From Siphonodentalium dalli (lineage: Eukaryota; Mollusca; Scaphopoda; Gadilida; Siphonodentaliidae): a stretch of DNA of 64,000 nt. Positions 13,690 through 25,731 of this stretch are shown piece by piece. The translations under genes and the position numbers were made by a program. A model generated the notes under the pieces. It saw nothing but the letters and a program-made list of their open reading frames with translations, did not search any database and was not told the origin of the DNA. How positions within the stretch are numbered: the stretch's first letter is position 1; each line of letters begins with the position of its first letter. Where the stretch lies: NCBI GenBank assembly GCA_032622095.1, contig CP136065.1:154633577-154697576 (forward strand), written 5' to 3'.

Positions 13690-13965
13690 AAGTGTCAACT
13701 ACACAGTAGCTCAACTTTGAGAGTGGATAATGTCAATCATTAGTCAATGGAGCAATAAGGAATGTGGAAATTTGTATGTTTAAGCAATCCCTGAGGTCAA
13801 CCCAAAGAGCCATATGAAGTTTGGGATTAACTGGATGAAAAATGTTGGCTGTAGGGGCCATGTTTTTTAATGAAATTTTGAATTTTTTTATGGCTCCCAT
13901 CTGGCGGTCACTCCGAAGTACCGTATGACGTTTGGTGACAATCGGATAACGGATGTGGTTTGTCA
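13690..13965 (+). repeat. Copy of the 1131-4786 repeat family
   Basis: Contains ACAGTAGCTCAACTTTGAG, GTCAATGGAGCAATAAGGAAT and a TTGGCTGTAGGGGCCATGTTT segment like the array monomer. Confidence 0.55.
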
Positions 13966-14257
13966 ATTTGTATTAAGTTTAATAGATTGTGCATGTTGTT
14001 GTTATATTATGCACTGAGCAAATAAAATATCCTTAAACCAACTGAGTCTCAACTCGTCAGTGTTATAAAGGGCACACACAGATTTCAATGATAAGGTAAT
14101 TTTAGACTTGTTGCATGTTATAATGATAAGATTTTACCAACATGAGGTTGAAGAGATGGCTCTATTAAGTGTCTAATGATTGTTGAAATCCTGTTCCTCT
14201 CTTTAATTCTTGGTCTCATATTGTACGCTTATAATATATATATTTAAGAAGAAAAAA

Positions 14258-14440
14258 AACCCTTTCTATACTAAATGGATTCTCCCACGCAGTTAACAGT
14301 GTATATAAGAATGGTCTATTATTAGTTTGGAGGGGTGTTCAGGATATATAAGCAGACCTATGGTCGTTTGTTGAACTTATTATCTGAACATTTCCAAAGG
14401 GAACTACTCATCAATGAGTATTTAGTATAGAAAGGGTTAA
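14258..14440 (+). mobile_element. MITE C copy 3
   Basis: Ends AACCCTTTCTATACTAAATG and TTTAGTATAGAAAGGGTTAA. This is the least decayed pair of terminal repeats seen for the family. Confidence 0.8.
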
Positions 14441-14889
14441 ACTACACCAGTACCAATTTCTCAGAACCTGAGTAATATAATTATCCTTCCCCTATTCCAT
14501 TCAATAAACCCATTCTATCAATTGTGATATTAAACGTTCGTTTAATAACAGGAAATAGTGCGAGGTGACCTTTGACTTCTGGCTTGTCATCTGTTTACAT
14601 TAAGTATGCTACGTCTAAAATACTATGGCTTCCAATATTTTTCCAACAAACTATAATGAACGAAGAGTTTGAAAAGTTATGTCATTAAATATATGCCATT
14701 AAATACGCCAAAGAGTGTTTAGTTATCTGGGACTATTTCTTTACGCAGGCAAATAACGGATAGTTACGTGAAACGTCATCGCATGCCTTATAGAAGCCGA
14801 TGTTAGTTTTGCATCCCATTTGTTGATTTAAGTATGTTTTGTCAAGGTTTCAGATCATGTAATAAATAGAATCTACAATGAGTCCCCAT

Positions 14890-15369
14890 TTTTATAGCGG
14901 AAATTACAAAATTCATCCAGTAAATTAGGTCTGGCCCTCGCCTACCTAATTTACTAGACTTGTTTTATAAATTCCGCTATAAACTGGAGACTCGTAGACC
15001 CTCTATGTATCGAATAATTGAGAAACACAGCACGGTTAATACATGTGTTGAGCACACCCTCTGGACCAATGTTCTCTTGGCAATTGTCTGATATACTTGT
15101 TTTGTAAATTCCGCTATAAACTGGAGACTCGTAGACCCTCTATGTATCAAATTATTGAGAAACACAGCACGGTTAATACATGTGTTGAGCACATCCTCTG
15201 GACCACTGTTCTCTTGGCAATTGTCTGATATACTTGTTTTGTAAATTCCGCTATAAACTGGAGACTCGTAGACCCTCTATGTATCAAATTATTGAGAAAC
15301 ACAGCACGGTTAATACATGTGTTGAGCACACCCTCTGGACCACTGTTCTCTTGGCAATTGTCTGATATA
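14890..15369. repeat. 137-base tandem repeat, three units, with inverted lead-in
   Basis: Units start at 14958, 15095 and 15232 (ACTTGTTTTRTAAATTCCGC) and end near GGCAATTGTCTGATAT. Before them, 14890-14980 forms a palindrome from TATAGCGGAAATT and AATTCCGCTATA arms around AATTTACTGG/ACCTAATTTACT. Confidence 0.9.
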
Positions 15370-15572
15370 CTTTCTTTTTATGAATGACAATAAAATACAA
15401 AAGCACTATCAGTAACAAGAAGGGGACGTATCATACACAAGTGGATCTAGCTTAGAAAATATTCACATTGAAATGAGATGCCATTTAGTTATATTGGTCT
15501 TTTTTTCGTGAATCAGTAAACACAGGTAATCAGAAACAAAGTATATATGCTCAGGTATAGTAACACATAAAG

Positions 15573-15792
15573 TACAGTAATGTCCTAAATAATCGACCGC
15601 TTAAACCACAGCAGAATTATGGGAGGGAATTTATCAGGATTTAGCCGAAATATGGCTTGCTGCCATTCATTGGAAAGCTCTCGATGAGAGCTTTCCGATG
15701 AATGGCAACAAGCCATGTTTCTAACTAAATCCTGAAAAATTTCCTATAATTCTGCTGTGGTTAAAGGGTCATATACTTCGGGCATTACTGTA
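15573..15792. mobile_element. MITE A full palindrome
   Basis: TACAGTAATGTCCTAAATAA on the left, GGGCATTACTGTA on the right, arms meeting at CTCTCGATGAGAG (about 15680). Confidence 0.9.
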
Positions 15793-16782
15793 GCTTCCAA
15801 TTTCATGGTTTTGCAATCAAAATCTCACTGTATGTCATGTGACATCAAACTGAGATAGAGGTCACACAGTGATTATCTTGAGTGTCTGATAAAGAAGCTA
15901 ATTTCAAGTCATATTTGGTTCACAACTCATTTATCATGCACATTGTTTATAAATTTACTTTCAAATTGCAGGGATTTAGATTGAACTAAAACCTTCACAC
16001 ATCAAGTATCAACATATTATAACATAACATAACATATGGGTGGCAGGAATATTGGGCCCATGGTAACTAACTTATATAAGGCCAAAAAAAAAGTGTTTTG
16101 GCGGCCAATTTTTTTTTTCAAATCAATGAGGGAGGGAGGGTTTTATTTTTATTTTTTTCTGTGCACAGTAAGCATGGACAAAGATACCTTCCTCTGTCTA
16201 GTAATAACCAGAAACGTGAAGGGAACTGTTATGCATATAAACTCATTTAGTCTTATATAAAAATGACATTGTACTACCAGTGTATGACTGGGATTACCTA
16301 ACAGGCTAACAATATATAATGTCCCTGACATTAACTACTGTTATTGTTGTCTAAAAACTGATACATCCCCATTCTAATATGTGATCCTGAATTTAGTCCT
16401 GTACCTTTCAATTGTATAAAGTTACAATTAGTGTAAGTTGTTCACAATGACTAATTGTAAGAAGAGCATGAGGATCAGCTAATCATTTTTTTTTTGTAAT
16501 TTTTTTTGTCATAACATCAGGCATTGCAATAAAAAGGCCTAATGCGGCCCTTTTTATTCAATGCGGCGGGGCCTGAGAACCAAAACTTTTTTTTTTTGGC
16601 CTAATACAGACTATAAGAAGGTCTGTTGAATTTCATACTGTTGAAACTGATGAGGAATGTTGCATGAACTTCATTTGGAATCAAAATATGTTGTAGCTAT
16701 CTTACTACTGGATAATTATTTCCTGCCACAGGCATAAAATGTTATAGTCTGTCGATGCTTGATGTGTGAAGTTTGACAGTCT

Positions 16783-17401
16783 TTAACCCTTTCTTTACGA
16801 ATTGTCCCGTTCACTTTAAAAGTATACATTATGATGGTTTATCATTTATTTGGATGGATGTTCAGGAAATATTATACAGTTATCGCATTGTTTCGAGGTT
16901 GACACGACGAATTGTCAACCCGAGGAAGTCAATATTCACCAAGGCCGTAGGCCGAGGTGAATATTGACTTCCAAGGGCTGATAATTTCTCGTGTCAATCA
17001 AGAAACAATGCGATAACTGTTTTATTATATGAAACGCGCTTTGATTGGACAAGACGTTGAACGTCGCTGGGAAAATGCTATCTACTTTCAGGTCTGATAA
17101 TAAGTTATGTTAACCCCTGAAGTATCTGACGTCACTCAGAACAGATATTAACCTCTTGTTTGATTAATGAGGTGAATATCATTAGATATCTCAATATTAT
17201 CGTTATGTTTTAACATAGGAACTGGGAAAGAAATTTATGATCATATAATAAAAGCAGATGGCAAACAGACGAAAAAGATAATATAAGTTCAGTAGGATTC
17301 CAATCTATTGTTGAATAAATGACTTTAGGCGTTTTGTTGAACTTTTTATCTGAACATTTCGAAACTAATTATCAATGAGTATTTTGTAAAGAAAGGGATG
17401 A
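16783..17401 (+). mobile_element. MITE C copy 4, split by another element
   Basis: Left end TTAACCCTTTCTTTACG, right end TTTTGTAAAGAAAGGGAT. The sequence GGATGTTCAGGAAAT is cut off from AATAAAAGCAGATGGCAAAC, which are adjacent in the copy at 43867, by an insert at about 16878-17252. Confidence 0.7.
16878..17252. mobile_element. Foldback element nested in MITE C
   Basis: The left part is a palindrome: CAGTTATCGCATTGTTTC (16877) against GAAACAATGCGATAACTG (17004), meeting at GGCCGTAGGCC (about 16944). Confidence 0.6.
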
Positions 17402-17437
17402 CAATTATATGAATTTCGCATTTGAGACATGAATAAA

Positions 17438-17582
17438 TAGAGGATCTCACATGAGTTTCTATTTTATACGGAATTTATCAACCGAGTTCACTAAATTCGA
17501 TTTGAGCCGAGGTTTACCGAGGCTCAAATAGAATTTAGTGGACGAGGTTGATAAATTACGTATAAAATAGAACGAGTTTGAG
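17438..17582. repeat. Foldback
   Basis: Arms TTCTATTTTATACGGAATT and AATTACGTATAAAATAGAA, with inner arms AACCGAGTTCACTAAATTC / GAATTTAGTGGACGAGGTT and a small centre at GAGCCGAGG/CCGAGGCTC. Confidence 0.75.
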
Positions 17583-17590
17583 ATACTTTT

Positions 17591-18792
17591 TATCACATGG
17601 TCATATAATCGCTTAAATTTTATCGAAAACAACAATAATTAACAGACAGAGAACTTTGACCCAAAGAGCAGCGTGACGTCATTGCACGAGACGATATTAC
17701 ACGTGTCTATTACGCTCGAATATTACATAGGAAAATAGTGCGAATCATGTGATAAATTTATATATCAAATGGTCTATAACATACCAGAAAAACTTCCCGA
17801 TGCTGATGCCATTTTTAGAATATCACACATAGAATACCATTTGATGGGTACTAATTTTGAAGAGTAAGTAATTGTGGACCTTGCTACATGTGACTATAAC
17901 TGAGGGCGCATGCTTTGAATTTGATGACTTGTGTAAGTAAATATAATAATTTGATCACAGTGTAGAGCTTATTACCAAAAGCATTTCACTAATATTAAAA
18001 CATTGAATACAAAAGACAACCAACATCTGCTAAATAAAATATTGATGATTTTAAATAAGATTCTTAAATTAATTAGAAATTTTATGATGCCAAACTTGGT
18101 GATTGAATGTTGAATCGGTATACTGTGTAAAAAGTATTAATCTATATATATTTCAACCAAATTCCTATCTTATGATAAATCAGTCAATATTTTTTTTTAA
18201 TTTCACAGAAAATAATAGTTTGAAAACTTCCAGTTAAAATGATTCGTATCTCTTACTGCAAATGTTGGATGACTTTTGCTTGATTAGTTAAGACCAGGTC
18301 TATTGTGACCGACATAGAACAAAGAGACTTTCTCGAGTTCTGCATTATTCAATCTTAATCTAAATTTACAAGTGCTGACATCACTCCTGAAGATGTAATG
18401 GATGTAACAAGTTGATCTGAACATGTTTTTGTATGCATGATTTTTCAGAGTAAAGAAGATATTGGTGATATTAATAAAGCTCAGAGGTTCCCAGAGCGAG
18501 TGAAGAGGGTGAAACAGCCCCCCCTCACTAGTGGTTTCAAAACATCCCCCGCAGCAGTAATATAAAAAAAAAGTTGCCCTGCACTTAATGCTTTTTAAAT
18601 TTTCCAACTGCAAAAGTACTAGATCATAAAATTGTCTTACCTCGATGCATGCTCCAGATAAATGCAGGTGGCGGCAAGAGAAACTTAATTAGACACTTTT
18701 TGTTGTTTGTTGATAGCACGCATGTAGCTTTTTCAATAGGAGGTTAACTTATCTCTTTCATTTTAGTTGAACCTAATCATTTTTGGTGTCAC
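17591..18792. other. Nothing recognised
   Basis: AT-rich with no clear repeat; the frame at 18284-18613 (minus) has no coding character I can support. Confidence 0.35.
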
Positions 18793-19182
18793 TTAACCCT
18801 TTACCCAACAAACCGGCCAAATAAAGCTTCAACAGCCTAAAATATCTTCGGTGTGTCTCAATAGAACCATACAAATATGGATATCATTGGAACCGGCTCC
18901 TTGACCACATTGTGATAGTTACAGTTATGCCCTGTGCCAATGCATTCTCTTATATATGCGAGTCGACCATAGGTCGCCTCGCATATATAAGAGAATGCAT
19001 TGGCCTAAAAAAAATCTTTTTTTAACACTTTTTACCATTTTTTCTTACATTCTTTAACAATTTTATAATTTTTAATGTGTTAAGCCAATGCATTCTCTTA
19101 TATATGCGAGGCGACCTATGGTCGACTCGCATATATAAGAGAATGCATTGGCACAGGGCCATTCTGTTGGGTAAAGGGTTAA
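18793..19182. mobile_element. MITE B' copy 1 (ACCCAACA ends)
   Basis: Bounded by TTAA; ends TTAACCCTTTACCCAACA and TGTTGGGTAAAGGGTTAA. Two hairpins share the GCATTCTCTTATATATGCGAG arms of MITE B but carry CGACCATAGGTCG in the loop stem instead of CTCCCATAGGGAG. Confidence 0.9.
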
Positions 19183-19496
19183 CACACAATAAGGTGTCAC
19201 ACCAATTAAATTGTGCATGAATGATCTCCTGAACATGCAACTTGTTGGACTTCTTCCTACTTTGGCTGGAGATAGAATTACCTTCTCTCTGAGCTGGGGA
19301 TCCCGGAGGATCTCTTAAGAGTTGGGGGGGGGGGGGGGGCAAAAAGAATTTGATGCCTGAAATTGTAGACTAGAAGACATTGACAATCTTCAACCTGTTT
19401 TTGACATGATTTTTCTCTCAAAAATATATAATGTCTTGTGAACAGGAGACATATACATGTAAGTCAAGATTGAGATAAATAAAGCAGTATCTCAAG

Positions 19497-19702
19497 TACC
19501 GTGATGCCCAAAATAATCGACTCCTTAACCACAGCAGAATTATGGGTAATTAGTCGGAAATATGGCTTGTTGCCATTCATCGGAAAGCTCTCAATAAGAG
19601 CTTTCCGAAGAATGGCAACAAGCCACATTTCCGACTAAATCCTGAAAAATTGTCCATAATTCTGCTGTGGTTAAGGAGTCGATTATTTAGGGCATTACTG
19701 TA
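19497..19702. mobile_element. MITE A copy
   Basis: Palindrome with arms meeting at CTCTCAATAAGAG (about 19593); ends TACCGTGATGCCC and GGGCATTACTGTA. Confidence 0.88.
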
Positions 19703-19769
19703 AACAGAAGAATATGAGATGATACACCTTATTAAATAATTGATGTCCTTCATTTTCAAAAATTTGTTT

Positions 19770-20165
19770 TTTTTATTTCGTAGTCTGGTCAGCTAGGGCC
19801 AAAAGAATAAATGATATAATTTTTGTTAATATATGAACATATATTGGTTTTCATTATGCATGAATTAACATAAAATCCACTGAAATTGTTTTGTTCTATT
19901 TTTTAATTTTATGTCTTAATCTCATATTCTTTTAAGTAAACTGGAAACAGTCATGTTGATTGAACAATATTCTTGTCCCCATTTAAAGTGACAGGAATAA
20001 GGAACACTCCCAATTAGTACAGTTCATAGCAGTATTTTTTTCCTTTTTTCCTAGTCTAGTCTGCTAGGATCAAAGGATAAATGATATGATTTTTTTTTAA
20101 CTTTGAACAAATAATGGTTTTTCATCATAAATAGTATTAACATAAAATCCAAGGAAATATTTTTT
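19770..20165. repeat. Divergent direct duplication (~275-base period)
   Basis: TAGTCTGGTCAGCTAGGGCC..AATAAATGATATAA at 19780 recurs as TAGTCTAGTCTGCTAGGATC..ATAAATGATATGA at about 20050, each followed by TTAACATAAAATCC. Confidence 0.6.
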
Positions 20166-21895
20166 ATTACTTGGAGCACACAATCACTCTGGGATTTTAC
20201 TTATAAATATAACATAACTTAACAATAGCTACACTAATATGTGCTAATTAAGAGTACAGTATATACAAGGAAAAAAGTCCAGCTTTTCCTCACCACTGTG
20301 TTTAATACCTTTAATTGACAACATATAAACACTGGAGAGATATTCTCCACTTCCAGTCGCCATTTTGGCTCTATAACAATCAGAACTGAATCACCAGTTT
20401 CCATAGCAGTTATAATACTCAAAACTTCAACAAACAAAAAGAAAACAGATAACAATAAAAGCAACTGAAGCAGAAAGTTTTATATACAAACACCGGATCT
20501 GATTGGTTTTAAGAAGACATAAATCCCAGGTCTGTTGGACACCTTAATTCAATATTTAAATGTAAATTATATAAAAATTAAAGGTACTCAATCCGATTCG
20601 ATGGTCCCCGTGTCATCAGATTCCAACAACAAATTTTTTTGAAATGCCACGTCAGTTATCAGAATCGATTAATTCCCTAAAAATAATGCTAACCACAGTC
20701 AACTATAGTATAAAATTGCCCAAAACGTGTTATTTATCAACATTTTGTTCAAAGAAATTTGGCTGGATTGATATCTGATCACTCTGAGCTTCGATTGGTG
20801 GGTTCCTCGACTCTAATCCAATATTTTTAAGCCAAAGAAATAGTACTTTGAGAGCGTAAAATGTAGATTATTAATCTTTAAGTACTGTTTCTATAGATTG
20901 CTAAAGATGTCTTCAGCCATTGTCCACGAAAGTCGCCCGATTACGATGTGACCATTTCCCCTACACCTGTACGATTATTTTGTTTAGAAGTTGTGTGTCC
21001 AACATGTAGCATACAGAACTTGTAGCAAAGAGGAATCACCCAATTTTCTAATAATCAAACGAGCGATCAACAGTAAGCAGGCAGTAGGAAAATGGGACTT
21101 GCCTGCGCTGAGTATCTTATTTTGAGTGAAACCAATTAAATATGTTGGTGGTCTCAGTGTGGAGAGCTTATCTGCCACCCAACTATTATTTACACGTTTT
21201 GCTAGATGCTGGTTTGTATAGGTTTCGCAACATAAAATCACGTGAATTTTCCCGCAAAGTAAAGGTCCATAGCAACACCAAAATATCACATATTACAAAT
21301 TACACATATATGTAGCTAAACCTGGGAGATTAAATATAACTGATGTTTGACATCAGCCTAACTAAAACAAATTTTGTTGAGCATTTATTAGAATAACAGT
21401 AAAGAAACATATAAAAACCAGGCTGTGAAATTTAAGATAATTATCTGTATAGTACTTTGGAAGTTTGGAATTTTTTTTAATAGATCTAAGCAGATAATTA
21501 TAGTTCTCAGGAAGAAATAAAAACATCCTTCTCTCAGTTGCTTTGAAACAAGATGTCCAGCAGAGTTGAGCTCAGCACTAGGTAGTAACATGGTCGTAGT
21601 TGATACAATTAAAATAAATTAATACTATGCAATATATACACTACAAAACAAACAAGCACATCTTAACAACAATGGAGTGATTGATATTCACCGGGAAAAG
21701 CTTCACAAAATGCAATAATTCATAAAAGGAAAAAAACAATTGGTCATATAGTGACAGGTGCTTTGCTATATATTAAACATGTATACTAAAGATAACAATT
21801 CACAGTATTTATGGCATTTGGGGATACACTTTGTGCACCGGGCTTTTTCTGAGACCAGTGAATGTCCCTGTAGGCTCACTCAATCAACACTGAGT
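20166..21895. other. Nothing recognised
   Basis: No repeat of the window's main families and no coding frame I can support. Confidence 0.35.
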
Positions 21896-22336
21896 ATAGT
21901 GTGCCTGTCATTTGCAGAATGCGGTCCCCAGAGGGTGAATTTAGTGACGCTATCCCGCATAGCTGGCTAGCATAACCAAATTCACCCTCTGGGGACCTCA
22001 TTCTGCATGGCCTCATATGCTATGGTAGACATAGACTCAGATTGAAGTTCCCAAATGGTGAATATTGTGATGTACACCCATTGGGAACCTCGATTATGCA
22101 ATGTGTCGTCTGCCAATTTTAGGATATAGAGAAACTAAACTAAAAAAGAAATAGAATCCATGAGAAGAAGTTTCTATAGAAATTTGATTATGTGAAACTT
22201 TCCAGGGAAGATGAGGCCTAAGCAGAATGAGGTTCCCAGAGGGTGAAATTAGTGATGCTAGCCAGCTATGCGGGGATAGCGTCATTAAATTCACCCTCTG
22301 GGGATCTCATTCTGCAAATGACATGGTGCCCATAGT
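21896..22336. mobile_element. MITE D copy 1, double hairpin
   Basis: Ends pair TGTCATTTGCAGAATG with CATTCTGCAAATGACA. Each end carries its own hairpin: CCCAGAGGGTGAATTTAG (21930) with AATTCACCCTCTGGGG (about 21980), repeated inverted near 22230-22305. Same layout as the copy at 56504. Confidence 0.8.
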
Positions 22337-22979
22337 TCAGACCTAATGAAATTCATTGCCTATTTATATCTCGACAAAGTTTTTTTTTCGAAACGATTTT
22401 CAAATATATGTGTTCTGAGAGCGATGCATATATGGTTATTTATCAGATTCAAGGCCGTTCCAGGCTTTCAAGGGTTTATAGAAAACCTTGAGTACAAAGA
22501 TAGCCACTGCTCATAATAAAGATTGGCCAAGGCTGAAGGTCTTTGCGGACAGCGTCGACGTTGATGCCTATGTTGTGAGTGGAATGTTTTCTGTGATTTC
22601 TGAATTGTCTGTGTCAAAACATAAAGTTTATCATTGCGGAATTAAGCCATACTATTTGTTTGCATTATTGTTTAGATGTGTCGACCACATAGGGCTATAC
22701 TCAATCTTTTCATTCATACATTACTTGAACAGCATTGACAGGTTCGCCACGCCCAATTACATCATCATCCTATTTTTGTGTTTTATTGCATTTGAAGCAT
22801 TCGTCGAAACGTTCGCAATGTGAATGCTTCAATAGTATTACTGTTCTAGATACATTGAAATTATCTGTTATTCATTTTCTGAAAGTTCAATTAAAACAAT
22901 CAGATGACTAGCAGAGAAACACTATATGTATTCCCATGTAATCACTTGTAGGGATATTCAGCCATGTTAAATAAACATT
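22337..22979. other. Nothing recognised
   Basis: A 111-codon open frame (22488-22823, plus) is rich in hydrophobic residues but has no homology or context that I recognise; probably chance. Confidence 0.3.
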
Positions 22980-23310
22980 TATAGGGATACTCAAATATGT
23001 TTTACAAACAAATGAAACATTGCCAACCCAGCAACTACTCATCAGTATAAATATCTAGATATTAAAGGGTTAACCTTTTGTATATTGAACGGATTCTCCC
23101 ACTCAATTATAAAAGTATACATTGGAATGGTCTGTTGTTCATCTGACGGTGTTCTCAGGAAAAATAAGCAGACGACAGATAATAAAAGTGCAGATTGAGT
23201 CATATTTATTGGAGACAAATGTTTAAATAATAAGTTTAGATAACTAACTTATTATCTGAACATTTCCTATGGGACAGTTACTCATCAGTATTCAGTTATC
23301 AAATGGTTAA
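22980..23310 (+). mobile_element. MITE C copy 5, with the end of another copy
   Basis: A right end (CAACTACTCATCAGTATAAA..AAAGGGTTAA) abuts a new left end (TTAACCTTTTGTATATTG) at 23070-23073, and the second copy runs to TTAA at 23307-23310 with an inner hairpin near 23215-23265. Confidence 0.65.
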
Positions 23311-23648
23311 GGCTCAGTTCATAAAAAAAGTGAAGATACAATGTGAATCATGTTCAAAATCAACTGGCTTTCTGGTCGAAATGAACCAAATAATATAGCA
23401 CATTAGGCCCACTCCCAGGCAGATCTCACGTCTGAAACATTTTATAAATGATGGGAAGTGAACTATTTAGCAATAGAAATGGTTAAGCTCAATGAATTCT
23501 TCCATTTAGTTTTCATATTCAAATTCAAGGAAGCAGACACAGTAATGAGCGACCTTGCTAGATATCATACTCTTGCAAGGTCGCTTGTTTGAGTATGATA
23601 TCTAGCATACTCTAGCAATATTATTCAAATGTAGTAAGTATCATTCAA

Positions 23649-24049
23649 TTAACCCTTTACCCAACAAACCGGCCAAAACCGGCCAAAATAAAGCTTCAAC
23701 AGCCCAAAATATCTTCGGTCTGTCTCAATAGAACCATACAAATATGGGTATCATTGGAACCGGCTCATTGACCACATTGTGATGGTTACAGTTATGCCAT
23801 GTGCCAATGCATTCTCTTATATATGCGAGTCGACCATAGGTCGCCTCGCATATATAAGAGAATGCATTGGCCTAAACAAAATCTTTTTTTAACACTTTTT
23901 ACCATTTTTTCTTACATTCTTTAACAATTTTATAATTTTTAATGTGTTAAGCCAATGCATTCTCTTATATATGCGAGGCGACCTATGGTCGACTCGCATA
24001 TATAAGAGAATGCATTGGCACAGGGCCGTTCTGTTGGGTAAAGGGTTAA
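23649..24049. mobile_element. MITE B' copy 2
   Basis: TTAACCCTTTACCCAACA ... TGTTGGGTAAAGGGTTAA, near identical to 18793-19182 with an extra repeat of AACCGGCCAAA. The empty version of this insertion site is present at 35389. Confidence 0.92.
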
Positions 24050-24240
24050 GGGTCTTTCCAGATGGTGGCAATGGTTAGTTCTGCACATTCTGCTGATTTC
24101 CTTGATATTACTTTGCATTTCACCGGTTATCTACTCGTATTATGTAAAATCTCATAATTTATGTATGACTTGAATCACTTCTTCATTAGAAATACTACCT
24201 TAGACCATGTTTCTTAGTTGAATGACCTTGCCAGAGATCA
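24050..24240 (+). repeat. Duplicated segment, partner at 35389-35800
   Basis: GGTCTTTCCAGATGGTGGCA, CACTTCTTCATTAGAAATAC and CCATGTTTCTTAGTTGAATG appear in order in both places. Confidence 0.9.
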
Positions 24241-24524
24241 CATTCATATTGCTGTGTTGACACTGACGTTAAGCCTAACATTCTAACCTCTGAGCACCAC
24301 ATTGAATGACATAAATGATAGGTTTTAACTCATTCTTGCGACCATATACGTCCCCTCTCTAATTCAAGGATGGGGTGTTTACATGCCTAAATTATTTTTA
24401 TTAAAATTAAAAACAAATTTCAATTTGATGATTACAAATACTCTTTTTCAGTTGATAAAAAGTAATCAAATTCTTTTTGATTACATATGATTACTTTGAG
24501 ATGAATTATTGAAGTCATTCATAT

Positions 24525-24530
24525 TTTATT
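24525..24530 (-). promoter_or_regulatory. Possible poly(A) signal AATAAA
   Basis: This is the first AATAAA found on the minus strand after the stop codon, about 660 bases downstream. If it is used, the 3' UTR includes a MITE B hairpin copy (24864-25109). There is no other evidence for the transcript end. Confidence 0.25.
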
Positions 24531-24863
24531 TTCACATTGTGTATTTGATATCAAAAAGAGACAAAATATAGTAAACCTCAAAATTTAAATAATTTATAGA
24601 ACAGAATTCAAGCCCTATCTAATACCGGTAAGTATGTGTTTTATATAAATTGTATATCTTCAACATGATTAGGCCATGGAAGTTCTGGTATAAATTGGTT
24701 GGAAGTAGTACAACGGTATTTTCCAAATATCCTGGCTCACTAAACGACCTCAATAGTTACTGATGTTGCTGTAATTCAGACACAACTTTCCGTCCCGATC
24801 ATTTATAAAATTGTCATACAGTAAACAATAAACCTGGGAGTAGACATATTGTGCATAATACTG

Positions 24864-25109
24864 TTACCCCTTTCATGACTGGAGCTTCCTGAAATTTTGC
24901 GAAAACACTGTGCCAATGCATCAACTTATATATGCGAGTCTCCCATAGGCAGCCTCGCATATATAAGGGAATGCATTGGCCTAACAATATTTACAGTGAC
25001 CGTGTAAGCTAGTGTATTCTATTATATATGCGAGTCTCCCATAGAGAGAATGAATTTGCACATGATCTTTAATGTTGCACCAGCACAGCTCCTTTCATGA
25101 AATTGTTAA
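24864..25109 (+). mobile_element. MITE B copy in the likely 3' UTR
   Basis: Begins ACCCCTTTCATGACTGGAGC and ends TTTCATGAAATTGTTAA. Hairpin 1 is whole; hairpin 2 has lost one arm. It lies 79 bases past the receptor stop codon. Confidence 0.85.
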
Positions 25110-25187
25110 CCATGAAATACTTGTTTGCCTACAGGGACATTCAGATGTGTCTTATATTACTGACATACATAAGAAACAAGCTAGCTA

Positions 25188-25429
25188 TCAAGTAACAAGA
25201 TCAAAAGTTTCAGCATACAAGTCATGTTGAAAACTCATCTGCCCTTTGAGGGTCTCCAGCATTCGCCGATGTTCAACGCCGAGTTCTCGTAGACTAGATA
25301 TGCTCATGAGTAGTCGTGGGAATAATCCCACCTCGTCCGGATGATATGCCGTTATCTGTGTCTGTAAAGCTTGAATTAACATCTCTTGTAACTTGCTAAC
25401 TCTCTCGCGGTTCTTCAAACCTTGTCGAT
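25188..25429 (-). CDS. Nuclear receptor exon 6: ligand-domain helices 9-12 and stop
   Basis: This last coding exon completes the codon for Asp, giving the junction SPDRQGLKNRERV, very like the SADRPGLRN of E75 proteins. It encodes the dimer-interface helices (KLQEMLIQALQTQ; LLMSISSLRELGVEHRRML) and a helix-12-like end. The closing stretch LYAETFDLVT fits the AF-2 pattern, with a central Glu flanked by hydrophobic residues as in LYKELF of ROR. This argues for a receptor able to bind coactivators. Rev-erb, by contrast, lacks helix 12. The stop is TGA at 25190-25188, followed at once by TAG. The acceptor is TTTTTCAG|ATCGAC. The intron before it is the longest in the gene (10.7 kb). Confidence 0.94.
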
Positions 25430-25606
25430 CTGAAAAAGGAAAAAGATATTTCAAACATCCCGGCAAAGAGGCAAATCTCAAAGAGGAGATATGGTTTGTT
25501 CATAAAACTGACAAAATTCTTATCATCTGATTTACGTATTTTTTTTTTTAGGAAAAAGGATGGGTATCTGGATTTGTGTATATGGTCAAGTTTATTATAA
25601 TGTCGG

Positions 25607-25731
25607 TTAACACTTCTGAGACTGGAGCTTCTGAAATTTTTTGAAAACCCTGTGCCAATGCATTCTCTCATAGATAGTCTCCCATAGATAGCCTCTCATA
25701 TATCTAATACATAGATAATACATTGACAAGC
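25607..25731 (+). mobile_element. MITE B fragment
   Basis: TTAACACTTCTGAGACTGGAGC, GAAAACCCTGTGCCAATG and a decayed first hairpin; the second half is missing. It lies about 180 bases upstream of exon 6. Confidence 0.75.

Noticed and set aside
14977-15329. Two frames with the same peptide (MLNTCINRAVFLNN)
   Set aside because: Both are products of the 137-base tandem repeat.
22488-22823. 111-codon frame, hydrophobic
   Set aside because: No homology recognised, no introns or signals around it, AT-rich composition explains the hydrophobic bias.
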